A DNA stretch of 64,000 nucleotides. Source: Trachythela sp. YZ-2020. Its lineage: Eukaryota; Cnidaria; Anthozoa; Malacalcyonacea; Clavulariidae. The position numbers and the translations under genes were made by a program. The notes beneath the pieces were generated by a model. That model worked only from the letters and a program-made list of their open reading frames with translations, was not told where the DNA came from and ran no database searches. Location: NCBI GenBank assembly GCA_016169945.1, contig JADLSH010000355.1:3405501-3469500 (forward strand). Direction: 5' to 3'. This document shows positions 11,122-22,200 of this stretch, piece after piece (within the stretch, counting starts at the first letter, position 1; each line of letters begins with the position of its first letter).

Positions 11122-12696
11122 CTAGTGTCAGATGGAACGGAGAACTTTTACATTCATTCTTTGTGTTTTTTAACTTATGAATACTATATAATGAAACTAA
11201 GACTCTATCTTAAATTAAATAGGACTCTATAGAAGCCACATATATAGTGGTCATGCATGTAGGTTGTTCCAGTCTAATTTTAGAAAATAGCGTCAAAATT
11301 GCTGCACTCATTAGGTGAATGGCTTGGCGAATAGATGTGAGCAAGATTCGTTTGGCAGAAACAAATTTGTAGTGAATTTAAGTTTAAACCTTAAAATAAT
11401 AAAGTAATTCAAGTTTCTCATATCTGTATCCAATTTGGTCTAGTTCGGTATTAAGCATAATTTTAAAAACGAGTGATTGGTGATTTTCGAAAGTTTGCCA
11501 GATCGATTTTTGGATTTCGCGACAGTTGCGTTGTCGCTATCGCATTTGGAAAAAAAGGTTGGTCTGATTCGCCGCTATATGTTGCAGGCCAGTTCAAGTC
11601 AAGGCCAGGTTTAGGCTGAGTGAAAGGTTGCATTCAATATATTAAACGGGGCAAGTGGGGCAGGATATAAGCCTTTCTGTAGTGAGTCTTCGTAAAAATA
11701 TTGGGGATGTGAATTTAAGTTCCCACTAATCTCACACGCATTTCTTGGTTTACATTTTCATGAAAATTTGCATGAAAAGGATTACAGGTTTTCATGGTTA
11801 AAAACTAATTTTTAAATAGGCCTTCAAAAGCAACTGCATGCGTTCAGCATTCGCGCATAAAGGACAGGGGCGACCACTCCAAGTTCATTAAATGCCATAT
11901 TTGCTGCTACATGACGTACATGCCTCGAACTTGAATATTTTTGTTTTTTTTCTATTTTTCAAGTTTTTTTCACGAAACATTTGCTTTTTTGTCAGTTTTG
12001 CGAAATATAATGGCGTAAAAACATATACGAGCATATTAAAAAGGTTTAAACCATTGAAAACCAGACAGAAAGAAAATAAAAAACCTTCAAAAGGTGAGTA
12101 AAAACATAAATTTTTAGATAAAACTTTAAGACGGTATTTTACTATTTTAACAAGCTGAATTATGTTTTTTAATATATACTATGCCTATGGTGTTTTAAAA
12201 TTAAATACGAAGTATATATGCATTGTTTTAACTTTCAATCTCTTTTTATCCTTCGAAGTTTTCCTTGAAACTTTCGTTGTTTTTAATGACAAATTTGGAA
12301 AGATTTTCAGTTCAGTTTGTCCATTTCTTTGCCGGTTTTTTTTCCCGAAAACAATCGAACGATTACACCGCATTATTTTGAATGTTGAAAATGCTTGTAT
12401 TATAAGTTGTATTATAGCAACCAACAGTAAAAATCCCATAGACTTTCTAAGCCATAGCATAGCAAGAGCGCGGTAAAAAGCAAAAAGTATCCATCCATCC
12501 AAGCCATACCATCAGTAAGTTTCCATTCATGATATGAACCTTATTTTTAGTAGTATCAGTTTTTGCATGAAATTCCTGGCAATCGGTCCTTAAATTTCAT
12601 ATTTACACCATAAATAGGGCAAGAACCCTATTATTGGCTATTTCAGTATTCACTCTTGGGAATGGTGGACAGTCATTTTACACTTTATGAAAAAAC
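11122..12696. other. IRG 3' flank to CC 5' flank (shared unit spacer), with possible CC 5' noncoding exon
   Basis: This spacer is homologous to 30439-32384 and 46474-50733. The first part is IRG 3' UTR-type sequence (TAGTGTCA..., then GACTCTAT near 11223). At about 12020-12093 a block ending CCTTCAAAAG|GTGAGTA is conserved in all three units (ends at 12093, 31509, 47556). A strong donor there suggests a 5' noncoding exon of the CC gene. No coding sequence is supported. The ORFs at 11892 and 12162/12185 are low-complexity Phe/Lys-rich readings. Confidence 0.55.
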
Positions 12697-14052
12697 ATGT
12701 CTAAAGAAATCTCATCAACTTCTGACCATACCGAACCACAAACAGACGAAGAAAACAGTTCTAACAACGCATTAAATCACAAGACAGATGAGAGAGCTAC
12801 ATCACAGACTTCGGAAACAGAAACCATTGACAAAACTCCTATCTCATCGGCTATTACCTTCAATGAATTACATAAAAATATGAACGAAAATGTCGTGGTA
12901 AATGAAAGCATCGAGACCACAGAACCGACACAAGGTTTTAATGAGACTGAATGTGTAAAATTTGCTGAAAAGTTAAATAAGGTATTTGGTTAGGGATCAT
13001 CCATAAATAAACCTTTTCACTTCCGTTGACTAGGCACTTGTGTTACGGACCACTCCGTTGAGTGGCTCTCTTTTTTGACGCCCTCCCTCCTCTTAGAGTG
13101 TACTCTTAAATGTTGAACCCAGGACGTGGCCAGGAATGAGTCTATAGTATAGTTCATTAAGTTCACCATTTTAAAAAGCATAGACTGGTTATTCACCCTC
13201 TCCTTTAAGTACACGGTTTGAAGGCTTGTGAAAATGATAATTACGGACTCTCATAATAGCAAAATATACTAGGACATCCTAAGGGAAGAGGGGGCGCGGG
13301 TAACTTCCAATTTCCTAATTCCGTGGGGGGAGGTGTGGGTCAGTGGATGCTTCCGCACTTTTCTGGAACGACCCAACGTTACTTAATGGTACAATTTCTC
13401 TGTTCAATTAATAAGTTAACTAGTTAAACCGGTTTTGCTTTCACTTTTCTAGATCGTCGAAGAACTGCGCATTGGAAGGGTAATATGACGACCATAAACG
13501 TTTCAACTCATTAGAAAATATAAATTGTTTTTCTAGGATATTATATTCTATAATGTCTTAATGATACTAGAAAAAGAAAACGCAGTGCGCGGGTCTTTTG
13601 TAGTGACATTGCTTTTCATTCTGCATGCAAATATTTCTTTCTGTACGCCTGCATTCGTGGATACATTATTCCAGAGGTGGATTCCTGGGGGTGGGGCGCA
13701 GGATGGGTGCCAATTCCCACATCAAATCCAAATTTTGAATTTGACAAGGCATTTATCAAACAAACATAAGATATCGCGCCATTGATGGGCCTTTTTGACC
13801 ATCTAGGCACTCATATTTTTCAAAAATTCTCTGACAACATGACCTCCTTGACTCTGGGCGGGTTGCTCAGTGATAATTTACCCGCCTCGGATGCCGGCCA
13901 CGCCCTGCCCAATGACAAGCGTCCGCATATTTCTTGTAAATAGCAATTAGTGCAATAGTAATCATAGTTTATTTGTAGTTTAAAAGAGTTTCTTTTGTAA
14001 ATATAAAGGTTTGGTTTAGGAACGGCCCCTTGGAAAACAGCTTGTTAAAGAT
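12697..14052 (+). pseudogene. CC-A: truncated 5' end of the coiled-coil gene
   Basis: Only two exons remain. Exon 1 is 12697-12981 (MSKEISSTSD..., Ser/Thr/Asn/Glu-rich, ending FAEKLNK before GTATTT). Exon 2 is 13453-13479 (nine residues, IVEELRIGR, between CTAG and GTAATATG). Both match CC-B and CC-C closely. After about 14050 the homology stops, at a palindromic MITE, and IRG upstream sequence follows. The coiled-coil body and the tail are missing, so no full product is possible. Confidence 0.85.
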
Positions 14053-14212
14053 CAAATTGAGGGTTGCTTCGCGTGTGCCTAAAAGATATAAACAAAATCT
14101 CGACGTTTCGAGCTAAAGCCCTTCGTCAGGAAAAATTAGTAGCATACTACTATAGCCTACGTCGAGATTTTGTTTATATCTTTTAGGTACACGCGAACCA
14201 ACCCTCAATTTG
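14053..14212. mobile_element. 160-bp palindromic MITE at the CC-A breakpoint
   Basis: The left end CAAATTGAGGGTTG, followed by AGATATAAACAAAATCTCGACG, is mirrored at the right end (CGTCGAGATTTTGTTTATATCT, then CAACCCTCAATTTG). The centre is about 50 bases. CC-C has uninterrupted sequence at this point (about 51960, CTTGTTAAAGATCAAGCTGG). In the CC-A unit, CC homology resumes nowhere after the MITE. Confidence 0.8.
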
Positions 14213-15371
14213 TTCTATATGTCCGTGGCCGACGCTGAATTAAAGTCTGTCCATTTAGTATAGGTCAGTGGTTGGAATTTACTCTGATAATGTTAACAGC
14301 AAGCTACATTTACAAGACGAAAGAGTGGGGAGCAAGGTTGCCAATTTTTGCTGCAGGCATGGGTCTAGGTCATAGCTAGAAATTTGTTTTGAACATATTA
14401 ACCGGGGGCAACAGCCAACAAAGCCGCCCATAGCCCATTGCTGTGCTATGATAAAATAGAGTTAAAAATCCGTTTTCAAGCTTGGCTTTCCTTCGCTTGG
14501 ATATGTTTAAACAACCGCATTCATATATTGTTGCCCTTGGGGATCTGGGGAAACCTCTGACTAATTAAACCGCATTAATTATATTATGAAATAACGAAAC
14601 AACATCATGTGATTGTGAAATCAACTGCTATCAGCCCTTTTCTTGGAAAACGACTTCCGGGAAACCCGATGCATATATGTAAATAATTTTGACGGTACAT
14701 GCGATTTGATTTGCTGATATCCATGTTTTCATGCTGTGCATTCATTGCCTGTCCCATGCAATACGGACATGCAGGCATGGACTTCTTTGTCCTTGGTGTT
14801 TTTAATGCTAGTTTTGAAAATTTCGCATTACCAAAGCGTAAAATCAAGAAAAAAACCCAAACCGAAAACAATATATGTCGAAATATGAAGAATAGACACA
14901 TCCCGAATTTGCTTGAGTGCACAAGAAACCATAGCTTGAGACAATGTATCCATTGTAAATAATTTATGTAGTTTACACATTAATATTGCCAGCCAGCCAG
15001 CGTCTATTGTTAAGAAAAGGAGGGGGCTACATGTAAGGAGAATTTAGATCAATAACAGTTTATAAAATTTGTGTTTTTGTTATGAATTAGTCTATTCTTC
15101 AATTTGCAGTTATTTTATAACACGAATAAAAGAAATTTTGATGTTTGTACTAGCTTATGCAAACCTCAAAGAAGGTTGGGGAACTCTTGAGAGTACTTGA
15201 TTACGAAAGTCTTTACACTGATCCGCTCCGGAGTTCTCACAAGTAACTCGGTTTCACAATTGACTTTGGGTAACTAAGGATAGCGTTGTTTGTTTCTTAA
15301 ATCATTCAAAAGTTGGACGTGGTAAAAGTAGGTTTTATCAAAGTTAAAACTTCAGAAGATTAGTTAAAACT
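14213..15371 (+). promoter_or_regulatory. IRG-B upstream/promoter block
   Basis: This block is homologous to the 1-kb regions before IRG-D (41.5-42.5 kb) and IRG-E (59.2-60.2 kb). Conserved pieces are GCTTATGCAAACCTC, then a kappaB-like GGGGAACTCT (15178-15187), then CTTTACACTGATC and GTTCTCACAAGTAACTCGGTTTCACAATT. No clear TATA is seen in this copy (GAGTACTTGATTACG where IRG-C has a TATA). The stretch is otherwise AT-rich and noncoding. Confidence 0.5.
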
Positions 15372-15954
15372 ATGAGCTCGAGCGACTCATCAAGTAAAAA
15401 TATGAGCGACTCATCTAGTAACACTAAGGACGACTCACTTAGTAACACTATGAGCGAATCATCTTATTACACTATGCGCGACTCATCAAAAGATATAGAC
15501 GATGACTATGAGCATGTATACAAGGAAGATGTGCCAGAATATATTGAAAAACATGGTGTGTTTGGAATAGAAGAATTTTTTAAAGCAAAACTTGAAAGAT
15601 GGAAAGATGTGGAGATAAATATCGGCGTAACAGGTGATTCAGGCGTTGGAAAATCCAGCTTTATAAACGCCATAAGAGGGTAGGTGATTTATTGTTTTCC
15701 TTATAAAATAAACAAGTTGATAAGATTCTGGGTTGCCCGTTTAATTTAAACGGTACTGGTGGATAAGCCATCATAAACTGATAACGTACGCTTTCAAACA
15801 TCTGGAGAATGTCTGAACTTCCCAATGGAAGTTCTGAATTTTCAACTCAGGCTACGTGATACTCGAGTTAATTTTACAAAGAAGAATGACTATAAGATTT
15901 TGTTTTGCTAAACGTGAAAAAAATGCGAAGAATGTATGCTAAGGACATTGTCCT

Positions 15955-16176
15955 ATGACTAAGAAAGCAATTTCCAGATATTTCAGAAGAGTACGAGAAA
16001 TCCTCAGTTCCACGAATGGATTTGTATCAAATATTCCGGATTGTATGCTACCGGAAAACGCTTTAATTTACTTTGCTTTAATATTAAAGGCTAAATATTT
16101 CCACTTGCGGAGGAGTTTAAGTGAGTATTGGCCTGATTTTCCAACGGCGAAATTTTACGCGACTATTTTCACTTAG
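15955..16176 (+). other. Conserved intron-1 ORF relic
   Basis: A 73-residue frame (MTKKAISRYFRRVREIL ... LSEYWPDFPTAKFYA) lies in intron 1. Clear copies occur in IRG-C (19669-19863, ending FKEMVAQLHQ) and, frameshifted, in IRG-D (about 43100-43370). It may be part of an old retroelement protein that entered before the array expanded. It is not recognised as a known domain. Confidence 0.35.
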
Positions 16177-16300
16177 ATGGTTGCGCGACTTCATCAATGA
16201 TTCAATCGTGTTTGCCCCCACGCCCGCAAGGGGTGAAGGCCTTGCTGGACAAGGGTGGTAATACCTGTAAACGAACACAAAAGTTGCAGACGATTTGGAC

Positions 16301-17208
16301 ATCGACTAGTGTCCTTTACATTCACTCTTTATGTTTTTAACTTATGAATATCAATGAAAATTAAAACTCTAGCTTAAATTAAACAGGACTCTATAGAAGC
16401 CATATATATAGTGGCATGTAGGTAGTTCCAGCCTATTTTTAGAAAATAGCGTCACACTTTTCACACATGTAAATGTCTCGGTGAATATAGACGCGAGCAT
16501 GATTCGTTTGCCATACGTTTCAAATTTGTAGTACATTTAAGTTTAAACTATAAAATGTGATTCATTCATGTCTCTTGTCTATATCCTATTTAGTCTAGTT
16601 CGTTAAGCACACTTTTCAAAACTTGTGACTCAATGTCAACGTTTCGAAAGGGTTGCGTATATATTGTTTTTGGATTTTAGCTATTATTCTTTACTTTTTT
16701 GACCCTATCGTATTTTTAAAGAACTTGGTGTGATTTTGCCACTATCTAGTTGGTGTTGGTATAATAAACTGATAATAATTAATAAGGGATAGGCCTTACT
16801 AGACTTCTATTCAGTCAAAACAAAGCTACTTTTGCGGTAGTTGTGCTGATCGTGATGGTAATCATTATGGTAGAGGTGATGCATGATGATGTTGGTTGTG
16901 GTCATAATGGTAGAGGTGGTAGTGTTCATTACGATGGCGTGGGTGATGGTGATGATGATGGTGAAGATAATGGTACTGATGATGGTGCCGATGGTGACAG
17001 TAATGATGATGATTGTGGCGATGAGGATGGTGGTTAGGTTTTGTAATGTGGTCGTAGTGGTAGTGGTGTTCACAGTGATGATGCATGGGGTTCACCTTCA
17101 GATTCTTACATAAGACAGAGGCAAAATTATAATCAGGAACTCCATGTTTCAAGAAACGAGAGGTTAAAGGAACATAGACATCAATATATACAACTGGTAC
17201 AATTGCAG
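16301..17208. other. Orphan IRG 3' flank and GAT microsatellite
   Basis: Positions 16301-16740 correspond to the 3' flank that follows exon 4 in other copies (ATGAATATCAATG..., GACTCTATAGAAGCC, TTGGTCTAGTTCG-type text), although no exon 4 precedes it. Positions 16840-17090 are a GATGGT-rich microsatellite. The stretch gives the breakpoint of the IRG-B rearrangement. Confidence 0.6.
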
Positions 17209-17652
17209 GTACACCAAACTATCCAGATCTTGAAACCTACTGCGATAAGGTCGATTTGGAGAAGTACGACGCCTTCCTGATCTTAAGCGCCGGGCGCTTC
17301 ACTGAAAACGATCTCTCGTTAGCCAGAAAAGTGAAATTCTTCAATAAATCGTTCTTTTTTATACGCACCAAAATCGATCTGGACGTCTCGAATGAGAGTC
17401 GAAAGAAAAAATTTAATGAAGAAAAGATGTTGAAGGAGATTAGGGAAAAATGTTTGGAAAATTTGAGAGACTTGGGAGCCGGCGATGAAGACGTGTTCCT
17501 CATTAGTAATGTTCACCGAGAAAAGTGGGACTTTCTGCGTCTCAGACAAGCTATTCTTAATGCCTTGACGCTTCATCAAAAGGAATGTCTAACGTTGTCT
17601 TTAGGCGTATCGACAAGGGAAATGTTGAAAGAAAAAGCTAATCTCCTTCGAG

Positions 17653-19262
17653 GTAGCTACACAGTAGACTTCAATTTGGAAAGACATGTCAGGGCCTCTT
17701 TTAACTAATGTACTGGAGGGGCCAAAGCCCCCATGTTGGCCCCCCCCAGTAAGCTATTTTGGCCCCCCCAGTGAAGGTCCCTTTTGTCCAAAATATAAGC
17801 AAAAAGGGGAAAAAACTGAGTTTAGAGGAAAGTTATGGTATTCTCACAACAAAACCTGGCTCCGTTTAGATGGGAAACCGTATATAATATGTAAAATAGT
17901 TTTGATGGTAAAGTGATTTGATTGGCTGATATCAACGTTTTCAAGCTGTGCTTTCACTATATTTCCTGTGCAAATACGGAAAATTCGGAAATGCAGACAT
18001 GGACTTCTTTGTTTCTGGTGTTTTTAATGCTAGTTTTAAAAATGTGTCGAAATATGAATACACATGTTCCGAATTTGCTTGAATACCCAAGAAACCATAG
18101 CATGAATTCGAGGTTGACAATGTGATCCATTGTAAATATGTAATTTTCATTGCCAGCCAGCGAGTGCCTGACTATTGTTATGAAAAAACAAGATATTTTG
18201 CTAAGTTGAGGAGAGGGTCTACATGTAAGAAGAATTTAGATCAATTTGTTTCAAATTAGTTTATTCCTTTTGCAATTATTTTATTAAACAAACAAAAGAT
18301 ATTTTTATGTTTGCACGAGCTTATGCAAAATCGAAGAAGGTTGGAGAACTCTCGAGGATGCGAGTGCCTGATTACGGAAATCTTTACACTGATCTGCTCC
18401 TAAGTTCTCCCAACCTTCTCCCGGTAACTCGGTTTCGCAATTAATTTTGTGCTTCCAAGGATAGCGTTGTTTATTTTTTAAGTCGTTCACAAGTTGGACT
18501 TGGTTAAAAATAGAGACTATGTTAATTAAACCGCTTTAAACAAACTTGATTGAAACCTATGAACTTTTATATTGTGAAATAACGAAATAACATCACGTGA
18601 TTGTGAAACCTGCTGCCATATAATATGAAAAAATAATATTGACGGTCTTTGTTCATGGTGTTTTTAATGCTATTTTTAAAAATTTCGCATTACCAAAGCG
18701 TACAAAACAAGAAAAATCCCACACCAAAAACAATATCAAAATATGGAGAATAGACACATCCCGAGTGCGCAAGAAACCATAGCTTGAGACAATGCGATCG
18801 ATTGTAAATATGTAGTTTTCATTGCTAGCCAGCGAGTGTCCATTGTTATGAAAAAACAAGGTCTTGCTATGTCAAGGAAAGCTGGTAGCTACAGGTATAA
18901 AGGAGAATTTAAATCAAAAACAGTTTATATAATTTTTAGAATTAATCTGTTCCTTCAATTTGCTGTTATTTTATAAAACGAATAAAATACGTTTTGATGT
19001 TTGTACTAGCTTATGCAAACCTCGAAGAAGGTTGGGGAACTCTCAAGTATATAAAAACCTGATTGTTCAAATCTTTACATTGATCTGCTCTGAAGTTCTC
19101 ACAAGTAACTCGGTTTCACAATTGACTTTGGGCAACTAAGGATAGCGTTGTTTATTTCTTAAATCACTCACAAGTTGGACTTGGTTAAAGTAGGTTTTAT
19201 CCAGGTTAAAACCTCAGAAATTAGTTAAAACTATAAGCTCGAGCGACTCATCAAGTAAAAAT
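17653..19262. other. Duplicated IRG upstream blocks
   Basis: After exon 3 of IRG-B there is a G/C-rich patch (about 17710-17790, GGCCCCCCCAG twice). Then come two successive copies of IRG upstream sequence. Copy one is about 17890-18500 (ACCTAC...TGCAAAATCGAAGAAGGTTGGAGAACTCTCG). Copy two is about 18530-19250, which serves IRG-C. No exon follows copy one, another sign of unequal exchange. Confidence 0.6.
19018..19110 (+). promoter_or_regulatory. IRG-C core promoter candidate
   Basis: A kappaB-like GGGGAACTCTC (19034-19044) stands just before TATATAAAAA (19048-19057, a good TATA box). The conserved block with GTTCTCACAAGTAACTCGG follows about 45 bases later. The layout is repeated before IRG-D and IRG-E. 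The start site is not known. The call rests on position and conservation only. Confidence 0.45.
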
Positions 19263-22200
19263 ATGAGCGACTCATCTAGTAACACTAAGGACGACTCATT
19301 TACTAACACAATGAGCGAATCATCTAATGACAATATGGGCGACTCATCATTAGATACAGACGATGACTATGAGCTTTTAAACATGGAAGATGTGCCAAGA
19401 CATATTGAAGAACATGGCGTGTCTGGAATAGAAGAATTTTTTAAAACAAAACTTGAAAAATGGAAAGATGTGGAGATAAATATCGGCGTAACAGGTGATT
19501 CAGGCGTTGGAAAATCCAGCTTTATAAACGCCATAAGAGGGTAGGTGATTTATGTTTTCCTTATAAAATAAACAAGTTGATAAGATTCTGGATTGCCCGT
19601 TTAATTTAAACGGTACTGGTGGATAAGCCATAATAAACTGATAACGTACGCTTTCAAACATCTAGAGAATGTCTGAACATGAACTTCCCAATGGAAGTCC
19701 TGATTGTATGCAACCGGAAAACGCTTTAATTTACTTTGCTTTAATATTAAAGGCTAAACATTTCCGCTTGCGGAAGAGTTTGAGTGAATATTGGCCTGAT
19801 TTTCCAACGGCGAAATTTTACGCGAGTATTTTCAAAGAAATGGTTGCGCAACTTCATCAATGATTCAATCGTGTTTGTCCCCACGCCCGCAGGAAGTGAA
19901 GTCCTTGCACGGCGAGGGTAGTAATCTCCGATGGGATATTAATACCATGTAAGAAATTAATGACGTGGGCAATACAAAAGTGTATAAAAAATGGTGTGTA
20001 AAAACAAAATTGTGTGAAAGCATCACTATGGATTCAGTAAAAATAGATAAGACTGTAGAATTCGCAGTCATTGAACTTGGTGTTAAAATTACAAAAGGAA
20101 TAGATAAAAAAGAATACACAATTGGTATAATCTTCCTTGTTCTTGACTTGGCCAAAGTATTCGCTACGATTAATCACAGGAAAAAAAAGTTAAAAGGAAT
20201 ATGCTCAAAATGGTTTGAGTAATGGTTTAAAATGGCAAGTAAAATCAAAAGAAATGATATAGGCCGTATTCTGTGGCCAGTTTTCGTGCAGTTCCGCTGC
20301 CATCGGTCGGGCACTAACTTTAATTTACATAAATCTATAGATTTTTATACGCTAAATAAGAATTTAATTGTTGTCACGCGTAAAAACCTGCAGTTTTTTT
20401 GTATTTCGCCACCAAACATCGACAATTTTCACTGCTTTGAAATTGGATCGCCGCCATTATCCATGCGATACTTTATGTAATATACGGTTATTGTACTAGT
20501 TCTAGTCCCTTACCTTGCTCATATTCGCGCGGTTTCTGTGTTATGATTCACTTTATTTAAGTTTTACATGAAGTAGTGTTGGTAAAATTAGTGGAAAAAA
20601 TATACTTACAGACTTTAAAAAGATGGCATCTGTGCCTTTGAGGTGTTTAATTCACTTTGAGGGAGAAACTGGCCAACTTACACATTTTACCGAAATTTCT
20701 TATAAAACGTTTTTGGAATGCAGAGAAATTTGGCTGACACTTGATGGAAATCAGAGGGAAATCGCCGAGAGAACGGCGTCCATCAATGAAAATGAACAAT
20801 TTCTAAACCTAGTTTACCACAGAGGTTGTTATTCGAAGTTTACAAATAAAACATTCATAAAACGAGCGCAGATTCGGTGTGAGAAGGAGAGTGAAAAATT
20901 AGGAACCAAAGCAATTACAGAACATTTATTGCCTGCTGATGATGAAAGCGAAACAGATACATCAAGAAAATTACTGAGATCTGCTGTCAAAAAGCAAACT
21001 ATTGCACCAAAATCAAAACACGTACTCCCTCCGATATGCATCATTTGTAAAAAAGAAAAGTCATTTGTGGTTGAAACGGTAAGTAGCACATTGTTGTAGT
21101 GTAGTAGCACAGTGTTATTGTATTTAATAGTTCACAAAAGGCTTTAGTATGAACTTGCTAAAAACATACTTATGTACTGATGGTGGAAGTATACGCCGAC
21201 TATACCTGATAACTATTGCGTTTATCTTCAATTGCTCAACTAGAACACTCGAAAACGAAAGCAATATCGACTGGTGAGTGCAGAGACAACAGATGGGGGA
21301 AGATTGAGAGAAGCGGCTACGAGAAAATCAGATGAAAGTATACTTGTTCATATTGCCGATAAAGACTGCGTGGCATTGGAGGTCAAGTACCATAAACGGT
21401 GTTACGAACGATACACAAGCTTTTTAAGACGCGGCAATTTAACGGACGTAGCTGATGAGACTGAAAGTTATGACAGATACGCCTGCAAATATGAGAAGTC
21501 CTTCGATGTTTTTTGTGAAAGGTTCGTGAAAGAAAAACTGATCAAAAACGAGAGATTTGTTTCATGAAGAGAATTAAAGAAGAGTTTGTGGAGACAGTTG
21601 CCGAAATTGAGGACACTTATGCATCGAATTATAGGAATTTTCGTTTGAAACAAAGGTTGCAGCAGAGATTCCCTCAAATTGTTTTCTTTACCCCAAACGA
21701 ACGGAACAAAAGCGAAATTGTGTATGTTGAAACTCTTTGTCAAGGTGCCGTTGCAGAAAATTATCTAAATGATGAAATTGAAACTTCACAGAGTGAGATG
21801 GATACGGAAGACGAGATCCTGGACGATGAGGTATTGCAAGGCGGGTATAATAACACGACTACCCTGAAAGAAGTTTATAACGTGGCCCTTACGTTGCGTG
21901 ACATCTTACGTGCCAGCGCAAAACATGGTACGAAAACTGGCCTCCTCGCTTCTGACATCACTGGTGAAAATGTTAGGAAAATAGTTTCACCAACTCTTTT
22001 TAATTTTCTTGCATGGCTGCTCGGATTTTCAGACGACCCAGAATCGTCAGAGTATGTTGAAGTTGATGAAAAGCACGAGGTAAAGGTTTTTTCTATATGC
22101 CAAGATCTGATCAACGTTAGCAGCAAGGGAAAAATCCAAACGCCTAAATCTTTAGCATTGGCAACAGCTGTAAGACAAATTTCTGGTTGTTCAAGGCTGA

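Larger units (their letters stand above)
15372..17652 (+). pseudogene. IRG-B: scrambled IRG pseudogene (exons 1 and 3 only)
   Basis: Exon 1 at 15372-15679 is intact. It has a Ser/Asp-rich head, then EDVPEYIEKHGVFGIEEFF and a P-loop GDSGVGKSS, with the GTAGGT donor. Intron 1 is kept only to about 16290. There the sequence jumps to IRG 3'-flank text (CTAGTGTCC, 16302 on), with no exon 2 and no G3 motif. A GAT microsatellite (about 16840-17090) and exon 3 (17209-17652, open, with TKID and FLISN) follow, but exon 4 is absent. The exon 3 sequence is the most divergent in the array. Two partial copies seem to have been fused by unequal exchange. It cannot encode a complete GTPase. Confidence 0.85.

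Noticed and set aside
16807..17152. His-, Thr- and Asp-rich ORFs on both strands
   Set aside because: They are translations of the GAT/GGT microsatellite in IRG-B.
20829..21110. Minus-strand 93-aa ORF
   Set aside because: Shadow of the transposon protein's first exon on the other strand.
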